In this document: positions 1 through 8,522 of the stretch, one piece after another
How positions within the stretch are numbered: the stretch's first letter is position 1
Layout: every line of letters begins with the position of its first letter
Notes under the pieces: model-generated
What the model was told of the DNA's origin: nothing
What the model saw: only the letters and a program-made list of their open reading frames with translations
Database searches by the model: none
Translations under genes and position numbers: made by a program
Assembly (NCBI RefSeq): GCF_016623495.1
Contig: NZ_JAEHHL010000015.1
Span: 1-64,000, forward strand
DNA: 64,000 bases
From: Thermohalobaculum xanthum
GTDB lineage: Bacteria > Pseudomonadota > Alphaproteobacteria > Rhodobacterales > Rhodobacteraceae
Direction of reading: 5' to 3'

Positions 1-41
1 TTCACATGCGGCTTATTCCGCTCGAACTTTGCCTTACCCAT
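1..41 (-). CDS. tuf: Elongation factor Tu, N-terminal fragment (window edge)
   Basis: Only the first 13 codons lie in the window, reading MGKAKFERNKPHV, which is the hallmark start of bacterial EF-Tu. EF-Tu is the GTPase that carries aminoacyl-tRNA to the ribosome. A purine-rich GAGGGA stretch sits just before the start codon. The upstream neighbour is an unrelated, oppositely oriented TRAP operon instead of fusA, and the alpha ribosomal operon is some 62 kb away, so I infer that this is the second, stand-alone tuf copy and not the one in the str operon. The identification rests on a short peptide but that peptide is very distinctive. Confidence 0.85.
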   Translation of the reverse strand, partial: MGKAKFERNKPHV

Positions 42-80
42 GATCTCGGTCCCTCGTTTTCGCATGGTGCGGCCATGCCG

Positions 81-120
81 ATCCGGGCGCCCGGATACTG
101 TTTCTGGGCACGGCGTTCAA
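81..120 (-). promoter_or_regulatory. Possible tuf promoter with overlapping 16-bp palindrome
   Basis: On the minus strand a TTGAAC box (115-120) and a TATCCG box (92-97) are separated by 17 bases, about 50 bases before the tuf start. The second box overlaps a perfect 16-base palindrome, ATCCGGGCGCCCGGAT, at 81-96. The -10 match is weak, so this is a guess based on spacing and position. Confidence 0.3.
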
Positions 121-250
121 GTCGGAATCTCCCGTGAATGTTTCCGATTGACGGAAGAGCGCGCTATGGCGTCGCCATCCGTCTTGATTTCGCGCACAGG
201 GGGTGTTTGATCGCTCCCCAATCCGTGACCCAGGAAAGGACACGCTCCCG

Positions 251-1267
251 ATGCTCCGCCGCGCCCTGACGATTGCCGCAGCCCTCGCAGCCCCCGCCCT
301 CGCGCATGGCGCGGATGCCAGCCTGAGCTTCGCGCATTTCATGCCCGCCAACAGCTGGCAGAACACCGAGCTCTTCGAGGCATGGGCGGCCGAGGTCGAA
401 GCCCAGTCGGGCGAGCGCATCGACGTCACCGTCTTCCCCGCCCAGACACTGGGCAAGGCGCCCCAGGGTTACGACAATGCGCGCGACGGCATCGCCGACA
501 TCGCCTGGACGGTCCAGGGCTACACCGCCGGCCGCTTCCCGCTGAGCCACATCGTCGAGCTGCCGGGCCTGTTCGAGACGGCCGAGGTCGGCTCCTGCGC
601 CTTCCAGAAGCTCTATGATTCGGGTGCGCTCGACGCCGAGTACGCGGACACCCATGTCCTCTTCGTCCACACCCATGGCCCCGGTCACCTGCACACGGTG
701 AGCAAGCCGGTGACGACGCTGGCCGAGCTCGACGGCCTGCAGATCCGCCATCCGACCGTGGTGATCGGCGGGCTCCTCGAGGAGCTCGGGGCCGTGCCCG
801 TGGGCATGCCCGCCCCGCGCATCTACGAGTCGGCCGAGCGCGGCACGATCGACGGCTTCATGCTGCCCTGGGAGGCCGTGGCGGGCTTCCGCGCCGACGA
901 GGTCTCGGACCACCACACCGAGTTCGGCTTCTACGCGCTGGCCTTCGTCGCCACCATGAACAAGGGCGCCTACGAGCGCCTGCCCGAGGACCTGAAGGCC
1001 GTGGTCGATGCGAATTCCGGGATGAAATGGGCGCTGATCGCCGGCCGCGGATATGACGCGGGCGACGTGACCGGGCGCGAGAAGACCCTCGCCTCGGGCA
1101 CGCTGCACCAGATCGAGGGCGACGAGCGCGCCGCGTGGCAGGCGGCCGCCGACCGCGCCGCCGCGGCCTACATCGCCAGCCTCGACGCCCAGGGCCTGCC
1201 CGGCACCGAGACCCACGAGGCCGTGAAGGGCTACGTCGCCGAGTGCAAGGCCGAGCTTGGCGGCTGA
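251..1267 (+). CDS. dctP: TRAP transporter substrate-binding protein (DctP family)
   Basis: A 338-residue periplasmic solute receptor that would capture a carboxylate-type ligand and hand it to the membrane subunits encoded next. Residues 1 to about 20 form a signal peptide (two arginines, an alanine/leucine-rich core, AHG-A cleavage site). The mature start SLSFAHFMPANSW and the later GLQIRHPTVV region fit the DctP fold, where an arginine in this area binds the ligand carboxylate. An open frame extends 16 codons upstream, but the ATG at 251 is preceded by AGGAAAGGA and starts a proper signal peptide, so I chose it. It is the first gene of a dctP-dctQ-dctM operon. The ligand cannot be told from sequence, because no catabolic gene is adjacent. 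Confidence 0.92.
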   Translation: MLRRALTIAAALAAPALAHGADASLSFAHFMPANSWQNTELFEAWAAEVEAQSGERIDVTVFPAQTLGKAPQGYDNARDGIADIAWTVQGYTAGRFPLSHIVELPGLFETAEVGSCAFQKLYDSGALDAEYADTHVLFVHTHGPGHLHTVSKPVTTLAELDGLQIRHPTVVIGGLLEELGAVPVGMPAPRIYESAERGTIDGFMLPWEAVAGFRADEVSDHHTEFGFYALAFVATMNKGAYERLPEDLKAVVDANSGMKWALIAGRGYDAGDVTGREKTLASGTLHQIEGDERAAWQAAADRAAAAYIASLDAQGLPGTETHEAVKGYVAECKAELGG

Positions 1268-1283
1268 GCCCGGGACGCCCGCC

Positions 1284-1772
1284 ATGCTCGCCCGCCTGCT
1301 CGGCGCGACCGACGCCGTGGCGCGGCTGGGCCTGGCGGCGCTGCTGGCGGTCGTCGCCTGGACCGTCATCAGCCGCGCGGCCTACGGCCTGACCGGCGGC
1401 GCTGCGGAGTTGATGCTTCCCGGCTCGATCGAACTCGCGAGCCACGCCCTGATGATCACGATCATGGCCGCCCTGCCGCGCGCCGCCGTCGGCGGCCTTG
1501 TGCGGGTCGAGATCTTCGCCGCGAGGCTGCCCGCTCGGCTCGGGCGCGCGCTGGAGCGTGTCTGGGCAGCGGGATTCGGCCTCTTTGCCGCGATCGTCGC
1601 GATGCTGCTTGCCGACGAGGGACGCCTTCAGTGGAATCGCGGCGACGCCACGCAGGACCTCGCCCTGCCCCTTGGCGCCGTTACCGGCTGGGCGGCGGTG
1701 GCTGCGGCGTTGGTGGCGGTTGCGGCGCTTCTGCACGCACTGGCACGCGGGCGGCGGGACATGCACCCATGA
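1284..1772 (+). CDS. dctQ: TRAP transporter small permease (DctQ family)
   Basis: A 162-residue inner-membrane protein with about four hydrophobic segments, in the place and size expected of the DctQ subunit that bridges receptor and large permease. Family identity rests chiefly on context and membrane pattern, because DctQ proteins are poorly conserved. The ATG at 1284 follows the dctP stop by 16 bases; a TTG at 1257 in the same frame would overlap dctP and is an alternative. Its stop overlaps the dctM start by four bases (ATGA), which suggests translational coupling. Confidence 0.85.
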   Translation: MLARLLGATDAVARLGLAALLAVVAWTVISRAAYGLTGGAAELMLPGSIELASHALMITIMAALPRAAVGGLVRVEIFAARLPARLGRALERVWAAGFGLFAAIVAMLLADEGRLQWNRGDATQDLALPLGAVTGWAAVAAALVAVAALLHALARGRRDMHP

Positions 1773-3061
1773 GCCCCGAGCAGATCGGGCTGGCCGGCAT
1801 GGCCGCGCTGATCGGACTGATCGCGCTTGGCTGCCCGGTCGGGCTCGCGATGATCGCGGTCGGCGCCGGAGGGTTCGCCGCCGTGGTCGGCGTCGAGCCC
1901 GCGCTGCGCATCCTCGAGCGCGGCACGCTCGAGACGGTGACGAACTACTCCTTCACGGTCATCCCGCTGTTCATCCTGATGGGGGCAATGGTCGCGCGCG
2001 CCGGCCTCTCGCGCGACCTGTTCCTTGCCGCGCGCAGGCTGACATGGCGCATGCGCGGAGGGCTGGCGGTCGCGGGGCTCGGCGCAAGCGCCGCCTTCGC
2101 CGCGGTCTCGGGCTCGTCGCTCGCGACCGCCTCGACCATGACGCGCGTGGCCTATCCCGAGATGCGCGCGCACGGCTATGACGCCCGGCTCTCGGCCGGC
2201 TCGCTGGCGGCGGGCGGGACGCTGGGGATCATGATCCCGCCCTCGGTCGCGCTGCTGCTCTACGCGCTGATCACCGAGCAGTCGGTGGGCACGATGTTCC
2301 TCGCGGGCGTGATCCCCGGCCTTCTCGGCTTCGCGCTCTATGCCGCCGCCGCGATGCTGGCGGCCCGCGCCTGGCGCACGGGGGCCGAGGCGGGGCCCGA
2401 GGGGAGCCTCGGCCTCGCCCTGCGGCGCATGCTGCCCGTCGCTGTGCTGTTCGGGCTGGTGATGGGCGGGCTCTACGGCGGGGTCTTCACGCCGACCGAG
2501 GCCGGAGGCGCGGGGGCGGCGCTGGCGCTGGTCCTTGCGCTCGGGCGCGGGCTCGGCTGGCGCGGCTTCAACGAGGCGCTGGCCGAGACGGCGGCGCTCA
2601 GCGCGAGCCTCTTCGTCATCCTGATCGGCGCCGAGGTTTTCGGCTTCTTCCTTTCGGTGAGCCGGCTTTCCTTCGGCATGGCCGCGGCGGTCGAGGCGGC
2701 TGGCCTCACGCCGCTGCAGGTGATCCTCGCGATCCTCGTCTTTTATCTCGTGCTCGGCTGCTTCATGGAAAGCCTCGCGATGATCCTGCTGAGCGTGCCG
2801 GTGTTCTTCCCGCTGGTCGAGGCGGCGGGGCTCGATCCGGTCTGGTTCGGCATCCTCGCGGTCACGACGGTCGAGGTCGGGCTCATCACGCCGCCCGTGG
2901 GCATGAACCTCTTCGTCGTCAACGCCGCCGCCGGCGAGCTCAGCCTCTCGCAGATATGGCGCGGCATCCTGCCCTTTGTCGCCGCCGACATCGTCCGGCT
3001 GGGGCTACTGGTGGCGTTCCCTGCCCTCTCGCTCTGGCTTCCCCACCTGTTCGGGGGGTAG
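1769..3061 (+). CDS. dctM: TRAP transporter large permease (DctM family)
   Basis: A 430-residue protein with roughly a dozen hydrophobic segments, matching the DctM subunit that forms the sodium-driven transport path. Family features visible include the early PVGLAMIAVGAGG segment, the GTLGIMIPPSV loop near the middle, and TPTEAGGAGAALAL; such PPS and PTE(A/S) loops are typical of DctM. The ATG at 1769 overlaps the dctQ stop. A longer open frame from 1631 encodes a proline/arginine/glycine-rich extension lacking membrane character and is rejected. The gene ends four bases before the convergent TPR gene, so no separate terminator fits between them. Confidence 0.93.
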   Translation: MSPEQIGLAGMAALIGLIALGCPVGLAMIAVGAGGFAAVVGVEPALRILERGTLETVTNYSFTVIPLFILMGAMVARAGLSRDLFLAARRLTWRMRGGLAVAGLGASAAFAAVSGSSLATASTMTRVAYPEMRAHGYDARLSAGSLAAGGTLGIMIPPSVALLLYALITEQSVGTMFLAGVIPGLLGFALYAAAAMLAARAWRTGAEAGPEGSLGLALRRMLPVAVLFGLVMGGLYGGVFTPTEAGGAGAALALVLALGRGLGWRGFNEALAETAALSASLFVILIGAEVFGFFLSVSRLSFGMAAAVEAAGLTPLQVILAILVFYLVLGCFMESLAMILLSVPVFFPLVEAAGLDPVWFGILAVTTVEVGLITPPVGMNLFVVNAAAGELSLSQIWRGILPFVAADIVRLGLLVAFPALSLWLPHLFGG

Positions 3062-3065
3062 CCGG

Positions 3066-3911
3066 TCAGCCGCCCGACATCCGGCGCACGCGCTCGATCA
3101 GCGCGGGGTCGGTGACCCCCAGTTCGTAGGCGCGCAGGTAATCGGCATTGGCGGCCTCGATCCGCCCCTCGGCCTCGTGCCACGATGCCCGGGCGGCGTA
3201 GGCCGGCCCCCACTCGGGCGCGATCCTGATTGCACGGTCGAAATCCGACCTCGCGCCGGACGCGCCCTGCGCACTTCGCGCGAGCCCCCGGTTCAGCAGC
3301 GCCGCGGCATCGTCGGGGTTCTGCGAGAGAGCCGCCGAAAAGTCGGTCACCGCCTCGCCATAGCGGCCCAGAGCGTAATACGCGGCGCCGCGCTCGAAAT
3401 GCGCCGCCGCCCAGTTGCGACGCAGCGCCAGCGCCCGGTCGAGATCGCGCACGGCATCAGCCGGGCGCCCGGCCTTTCGCAGCAGGACAGCGCGGCCGAA
3501 CCAGGCCTCCGGTGCATTGGGATCAGCGGTGATCGCGGCGCTGTAATCGACCATCGCGGCGCGCTGGTCGCCCAGCGCCTCCTGCGCCTGCGCGCGGCCG
3601 ACCAGTGCCCCGGCAAGGCCGGGGCTCAGGCTCAGCGCCTCGGAAAATGCAGACACCGCGTCGCGATGCCGGCCGAGCGCGTAGAGCGCGATCCCGCTGT
3701 TCATCTGCACCAGCGCACGCTGGCGCGCATCCAGCCGAGGGTCGGACAGCGCGCGCTGACAAAAGCGCAGCGCCTCCTCGGGCGTGCTCTGCGGATCCGA
3801 GCAGATCCGCAGGTATTCCGGTGTCATCGACGACTTGCCGCCGCCGCCGCTGCTGCCGCCACAGGCGACCAGCCCAAGAAGCGCCACCGCCGGAAAGATA
3901 AGCCGCCGCAT
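3066..3911 (-). CDS. TPR-repeat lipoprotein
   Basis: A 281-residue secreted protein. The N-terminus has a signal peptide ending in LLGLVACGG, a good lipobox with the cysteine at about residue 17, so it is probably lipid-anchored. After a serine/glycine linker the rest is a run of tetratricopeptide repeats, recognisable by repeated A-L-x-R-G-x-A and alanine/tyrosine/leucine spacing (for example ALYALGRHRDAVSAFSEAL and HFERGAAYYALGRYGEAVTDF). TPR arrays bind partner proteins; in the envelope of Gram-negative bacteria such lipoproteins often assist outer-membrane or cell-wall machinery. No partner is visible from the neighbours (TRAP permease downstream and convergent, DMT exporter upstream and divergent). 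The specific role is unknown. Confidence 0.85.
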   Translation of the reverse strand: MRRLIFPAVALLGLVACGGSSGGGGKSSMTPEYLRICSDPQSTPEEALRFCQRALSDPRLDARQRALVQMNSGIALYALGRHRDAVSAFSEALSLSPGLAGALVGRAQAQEALGDQRAAMVDYSAAITADPNAPEAWFGRAVLLRKAGRPADAVRDLDRALALRRNWAAAHFERGAAYYALGRYGEAVTDFSAALSQNPDDAAALLNRGLARSAQGASGARSDFDRAIRIAPEWGPAYAARASWHEAEGRIEAANADYLRAYELGVTDPALIERVRRMSGG

Positions 3912-4100
3912 GATCCTGCTGTCACCCCGGTCCCAAGGTTGCCTTGTGCACCAGCATTACCCACGACGGCGCCCGAACGAAACCCGCGACACCGCACATT
4001 CATGGACGATGCACGGATTCGAACGGAGGCATGCGGCGGACCGACTTGCGCCCGGCCGCGTTCCGGCCGATGTTGGCGCGCGAACGGAGCAGACCCACCA

Positions 4101-5009
4101 ATGATGATCCGAAACCTCTCCCTGTCCGGCAATGCCGAAGGGGCCATGTGGGCCTTGGCCTCGGTGCTGGGCGCGACCGCCATGACGCTGGCGGTGCGTA
4201 TCCTCGCCGCCGACGTCCACACCACGATGCTGGCCTTCCTGCGCTCGGCGCTCGCGCTGGTCACGGTGCTGCCCTTCCTCTGGCGCGGCCCGCAGACACG
4301 GCGGCGCGTGCGGATCACCGCATGGAAGCTGCATATCGCCCGCGGCCTGCTGCTCGCCATGACGCTCAACACGGGCTTCTACGCGATCTGGAAGCTGCCG
4401 CTCGCGACATCGACGATCCTGTTCTTCCTCGCCCCGGTCTTCGCGACCGTCCTGGCGATCCCGCTTCTGGGCGAGCAGGTCGGGCCACGGCGCTGGGCGG
4501 CGACGGCCGCAGGGTTCATCGGCACGCTGGTCATCCTGCGCCCGGGCTTCGGCGGCTTCGAGCCCGCGATGATCGCCGCGGTCGCGTCGTCGATGTGCTT
4601 CGCCGGGGCCCTGATGCTGGGCCGCCTCATCACCGACCGCGACGGCACTGAAGGGGTCTTCGTCTCGTCCTCGGTGATCGTCGCGATCGCCACCCTCCCG
4701 CCCGCCCTGGCGCACTGGAGCATCCCGGTCGAGGCCTGGCAGTGGGCGGCGATCGCCACGCTGGTCGCGGGTTCGTCGATGCGCACCTATGCCGACATCC
4801 GGGCCTATGCGGTCGGCGACGCGGGCTTCGTTGCACCTTTCACCTATCTGCGCCTCGTCACCGTGGGTGGGGCGGGCTATATCCTCTTCTCCGAGGCGGT
4901 GGACGGTCCGACCATCGTGGGCGGCACGATCATCATCGCCTCGACGCTTTACATCGCGATCCGCGAGCGCCAGCGGCGCGGGCGACCCCGGCCGGTGCAG
5001 ACACCCTGA
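4101..5009 (+). CDS. DMT-superfamily transporter (EamA type)
   Basis: A 302-residue integral membrane protein with about ten hydrophobic helices in two similar halves, the pattern of EamA/RhaT-type drug and metabolite exporters. Typical elements are RSALALVTVLPFLW near helix 2, the aromatic LPLATSTILFFLAPVFATVLAIPLLGE stretch in the first EamA domain, and LSPxF-like TYLRLVTVGGAGYILFSEA near the end of the second. I start at the ATG at 4101 (MMIRNLSL), because the longer frame upstream runs through antisense DNA of the TPR gene and is arginine-rich. It stands alone between a divergent TPR gene and the BON protein. Substrate unknown. Confidence 0.85.
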   Translation: MMIRNLSLSGNAEGAMWALASVLGATAMTLAVRILAADVHTTMLAFLRSALALVTVLPFLWRGPQTRRRVRITAWKLHIARGLLLAMTLNTGFYAIWKLPLATSTILFFLAPVFATVLAIPLLGEQVGPRRWAATAAGFIGTLVILRPGFGGFEPAMIAAVASSMCFAGALMLGRLITDRDGTEGVFVSSSVIVAIATLPPALAHWSIPVEAWQWAAIATLVAGSSMRTYADIRAYAVGDAGFVAPFTYLRLVTVGGAGYILFSEAVDGPTIVGGTIIIASTLYIAIRERQRRGRPRPVQTP

Positions 5010-5145
5010 CGCCTGGCGGTGACGCCTCCGGGGATCAGGGAGTTTCGCTTGCATGAAGACACGCCGCGGCGGAAAAGCGGAGCCTGAACGTTCATCCCGC
5101 ATGGCATTCGCGGATGCCGGCCAGGCCGGCGCGTAAGGGAGTTCG

Positions 5146-7008
5146 ATGCGCCCGATCCTGTCGATAGCAGTCCTTGCGGGTTTCAGCGTGCTGATCTGGC
5201 ACGGGCTGGCAATGGTGGCACCCCAGATCGAGCGCCGGATCGACGCATCGGCCGAAGCGATCGCGGCCACTGAAAGCCCCCACCCCATGCGCATCGCGAC
5301 GCGGGGCCGCGCGCTCAGCGTCTCGGGCCTTGCCGACAGCGAGGCAGCGCGCGACTCCCTTCTGGCGCATCTGCGAGCGATTCCGGGCGTCCGCGCCGTC
5401 GAAAACCGGATCCGCGTCCTGCCGACGCACAGTCCCTATCGATTCTCCGCCGTCAGGCCCCAGGACCAGCCCCTGCGCATCGAAGGTGACGCGCCCGACG
5501 CCGCGTCCGAGCGCGCGATCCTCGACGCCGCGCGCGCGATCACCAAGGGCACGTCCCTGCAAAGCGCCCTGACACTGGCCGCCGGCATTCCCGACCCGGA
5601 CTGGATGGCAAGCGTCCGCGCGGGCCTCAGGGCCCTTGGCGCCCTCGCAGATGGCGCGATCGAGATCACCGACCGCGAGGGCGTGCTGACCGGGCGTGCC
5701 GCCAGCGACGACGTCCGCGACCGCATACTCGGGGCCCTTGCGGACGATCCCGTCGTGCAATGGCAAGCGACGATTGACCTCCTCCTGCCACACGCCGACC
5801 CTTACAGCTTCCACGCGGAAACGGGGCCGGATGGCGCGAGCTATTCGGGCCATGCGCCCAATCCGAGCGTGCAGAGCCGCCTCGTCGAGGCCGCCTCGAA
5901 GCTCGGCGGCGGCACCGCGACCGGTGCGGTCACCATCGCCGAAGGCATGCCGGGTCGCGCATGGCCGCCCATGGTGACACGCGGCGTCGAGGCCCTAGCG
6001 CTTCTCGAGAGCGGCACGTTCCGGGCGGACGGGATGGACGCCTATCTCGAGGGGCGCGCCGCAACGCCCGAGAACGCCACCGCCGCGCGCGAGCGGGCGG
6101 GCAACGCGGTGCGGACCAATATAACCGTGGCCGACCCGACGCCGGCAGCCCGGCTCATCGTCACCGTGGAAACGGGAGACGACACGCCGCGGCTGGTCGA
6201 GGGTCGTCTTCCCGAGGGGCTCGACCCCGACGCCCTGGCGCGAGCGATGCCCGAGCTTGAACTCGCCGGCGCGTCGATCGAGACGGGCGGGCGCGCAACC
6301 GCGGACGGCTGGGACGGCGTGATCGCGGCGCTCGCGCTCGCGCTGCCTCGGCTCGAATCCGGGCGGGCCGCCGTCGAGGCCGACCGGATCCGACTCGAAG
6401 GGCGCCTCCGTCCGGGCTTCAGCGCCGCCACCACGCGCACGGCCCTGCGCGCCGCCGCGGGCCCGGGCTGGTCGCTCGATCTCGCGCTCGACGAGGCGCC
6501 GCAGCCCGCGATGGCCGAAGTCAGCCTGTCGGGCGGCCATCTCATCGCCAGCGGGATCCTGCCAAACGGCGTCAGCCCCGAGGCGACGCTGGTGCGCCTG
6601 CGCGGCGCCGAGAACGGCGGCCTGACCTCGGGCGGAGCCGGCGATCCCCTCGCGTGGCGTCTGGCCATCGACGCGCTCGCCGCGGCGAGCACCGCCTTCG
6701 GCAGCCTCGAGTCCCGGATCGCCGAGAAGACGCTCACGATCGAAGGGACACTGCTTCCCGGCGCATCCCCGGCCGAGATCGAGACCGCGCTCGCAGCGGC
6801 GCTGGCCGAGGGCTGGAGCAGCGAGATCAATGCCGAGATCGCGGCGCCGGAGGCGAAGGCGGCCCCGGTTCCGCAAGCAGACCGTCAACCGCCAAGTGAT
6901 GACGCCGCGGCAGATGACCGAGCCGGCGGGCTTGGGCCGGAAGCCGCCCCGGTGCCGCCAAAGCGGCACCTCGCCAGCGCCGTCAGCGTGGCGCCGGCGC
7001 GACCCTGA
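5146..7008 (+). CDS. Large BON-type repeat protein, membrane-anchored
   Basis: A 620-residue protein with one N-terminal hydrophobic segment (about residues 4-25), which is either an uncleaved anchor or a signal peptide. Residues about 50-90 (RGRALSVSGLADSEAARDSL to VRAVENRIRVLP) look like a BON domain, the small fold that attaches to membranes or lipids. The remainder is made of degenerate repeats: two copies begin PYxF, and repeated blocks carry G-x-x-P...R..L followed by a W...GL.ALA.L..G stretch. This is the arrangement seen N-terminal to the OmpA domain of some alphaproteobacterial envelope proteins, but no OmpA domain follows; the C-terminal 55 residues are alanine/proline-rich and disordered. 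The next gene starts 13 bases downstream, suggesting an operon. Function unassigned; an envelope role is inferred. Confidence 0.7.
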   Translation: MRPILSIAVLAGFSVLIWHGLAMVAPQIERRIDASAEAIAATESPHPMRIATRGRALSVSGLADSEAARDSLLAHLRAIPGVRAVENRIRVLPTHSPYRFSAVRPQDQPLRIEGDAPDAASERAILDAARAITKGTSLQSALTLAAGIPDPDWMASVRAGLRALGALADGAIEITDREGVLTGRAASDDVRDRILGALADDPVVQWQATIDLLLPHADPYSFHAETGPDGASYSGHAPNPSVQSRLVEAASKLGGGTATGAVTIAEGMPGRAWPPMVTRGVEALALLESGTFRADGMDAYLEGRAATPENATAARERAGNAVRTNITVADPTPAARLIVTVETGDDTPRLVEGRLPEGLDPDALARAMPELELAGASIETGGRATADGWDGVIAALALALPRLESGRAAVEADRIRLEGRLRPGFSAATTRTALRAAAGPGWSLDLALDEAPQPAMAEVSLSGGHLIASGILPNGVSPEATLVRLRGAENGGLTSGGAGDPLAWRLAIDALAAASTAFGSLESRIAEKTLTIEGTLLPGASPAEIETALAAALAEGWSSEINAEIAAPEAKAAPVPQADRQPPSDDAAADDRAGGLGPEAAPVPPKRHLASAVSVAPARP

Positions 7009-7021
7009 AGGAGGCTCTCGA

Positions 7022-7177
7022 GTGACCTATCTCGCCGGAGAAATTCTTGTCCACCTGATTGGCGCGTTCCTTGCGGGGCTCGCGCTCGGATGGGTCATCT
7101 GGGGCCTCGGCCGGAGCGGCGGCGAGGGTGCCCGCGGGTCCGGAACGAAAGATAGCCGGCCCGACCGGAGCAGCTGA
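7022..7177 (+). CDS. Small single-pass membrane protein, unknown
   Basis: A 51-residue protein starting with GTG at 7022 and preceded by a strong AAGGAGG at a good distance, which is the best ribosome-binding site in the neighbourhood and the main reason to believe this gene. Residues about 9-29 (LVHLIGAFLAGLALGWVIWG) form one transmembrane helix, followed by a short charged tail. It begins 13 bases after the BON-repeat protein and probably shares its transcript, so a partner role in the envelope is possible. I recognise no family. It is convergent with the flavoprotein gene ending at 7197. Confidence 0.65.
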   Translation: MTYLAGEILVHLIGAFLAGLALGWVIWGLGRSGGEGARGSGTKDSRPDRSS

Positions 7178-7196
7178 GCCGCATCGGAGCCCGGCG

Positions 7197-8522
7197 TCAG
7201 CTCCGGCGGCGGATCGCGGCCACGCCCTCGCGCCGGTCCTGCAGCTTCATCCACAGCTCGAGCACCGAGAGAAACCACGGGTTGCCACGATACAGCGCCT
7301 GGGCACGGAACTCGGCCTTGTCGAAGCCGGTCGCTCCATCCTCGAGCCCCAGGATCCGCCGCGCGATCTTCCAGCCCAGGTAAGGCGCCATCGCCACGCC
7401 CGAGCCATTATAGCCACAGGCATGCCAGACACCGCCAAGCTGGCCCGCATGCGGCACACCATCGAAGGTGAAGGCGACAAAGCCTTTCCACGAATGGGTC
7501 AGGCGAACCTCGCCCAGCTCGGGAAAGACGCTCAGCATCATGTCCCTCAGCCGCCGCGCGCTCTCGCGCTCGGGCAGCACGTTGAGCGAGGCGCGGCCGC
7601 CGAAGAGGATCCGTTCGCCCCAGGGGTCCGGGCGAAAATATCCATGTGTCGCGCGGGTTTCGACGATCATGTTCCCACCGGGAAACAGCGCGCCCACCCG
7701 GTTCTCGCCCATCGGCTCGGTGGCGATGATGGTCGAGGGGATCGGGACAAGGCGCCGGGCGATATCGGGAAACGGTCCCGCGCCACCCCCGGTGTAGCCG
7801 TTCCCGGCATAGACCACCTCCGACGCCCATGTCTCGCCGCGGCCGTGGCCGATCCGCCAGGCGCCGGGCGCCCCCGCGATCGCAGTAACCGGGCAATGGT
7901 CGACGACCACCGCCCCGGCCTCGCGCGCCGAGGCCAGCAAGCCCGCATGAAACAGCGCGGGGTGCAAGCCGCCATGCTGCGGCAGGTAGAGCCCGCCGTG
8001 GTAGAGGTCCGTCGCGATGTGCCGCCCCTGCACGGCGCGCGGAACCACCTCGACCTCCATGCCAAGGACCGGCGCCTCGGCCTCGGCCCAGCGGGCAAGC
8101 GCGTCGAAGTGCCGGGCGGAACCCGCGCCGAGGAACCGGCCGGTTCGGCGATACATCGCCTTGCCCGGCAGGTGCTCGATCATCGCCAGCGTGAAATCGA
8201 GCGAGTTGCGGGCTTCGGACAGCATCTCGACCGCCGCTTCGCGCCCGTAGGACTTCGCCAGCGTCTCGATCTTGGCCCGATGGCCCCAGCCGATCATGCC
8301 GCCATTGCGCGTCGAGGCTCCGGCGCCCGGTGCGCCCGCCTCGAAAACCACGACCCGCCGCCCCGCCGAGGCCAGCGCCAGCGCGCAGGAAAGGCCCGTG
8401 TAGCCCGCGCCCACGACGGCGACATCGACCTCGTCCGGTGCATCGCTCCCGGAAGCGGGCTCGGGCGGCGCGGCCTCGTGCCAGAACGGCGTCTCGCGCA
8501 TTCCGTCTGCCCAGGCGCTCAT
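7197..8522 (-). CDS. FAD-dependent amino-acid/amine oxidoreductase (DAO family)
   Basis: A 441-residue flavoenzyme of the D-amino-acid-oxidase/glycine-oxidase superfamily. The FAD-binding Rossmann motif VAVVGAGYTGLSCALALA is at about residues 34-51, followed by the acidic end of the beta-alpha-beta unit (VVFEAG) and a STRNGG motif. The C-terminal WHACGYNGSGVAMAPYLG is the second FAD contact. Resemblance is closest to the gamma-glutamylputrescine oxidase (PuuB/OrdL) branch, which oxidises secondary or primary amines with release of hydrogen peroxide, but the substrate cannot be read from sequence. The start overlaps the stop of the upstream monooxygenase gene by four bases, so the two flavoproteins are translationally coupled. 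Confidence 0.85.
   Translation of the reverse strand: MSAWADGMRETPFWHEAAPPEPASGSDAPDEVDVAVVGAGYTGLSCALALASAGRRVVVFEAGAPGAGASTRNGGMIGWGHRAKIETLAKSYGREAAVEMLSEARNSLDFTLAMIEHLPGKAMYRRTGRFLGAGSARHFDALARWAEAEAPVLGMEVEVVPRAVQGRHIATDLYHGGLYLPQHGGLHPALFHAGLLASAREAGAVVVDHCPVTAIAGAPGAWRIGHGRGETWASEVVYAGNGYTGGGAGPFPDIARRLVPIPSTIIATEPMGENRVGALFPGGNMIVETRATHGYFRPDPWGERILFGGRASLNVLPERESARRLRDMMLSVFPELGEVRLTHSWKGFVAFTFDGVPHAGQLGGVWHACGYNGSGVAMAPYLGWKIARRILGLEDGATGFDKAEFRAQALYRGNPWFLSVLELWMKLQDRREGVAAIRRRS

Noticed and set aside
4008-4090. A GTTCGAATC sequence on the minus strand resembling a tRNA T-loop
   Set aside because: The flanking five bases cannot pair as a T-stem and no acceptor stem, anticodon arm or CCA end could be found.
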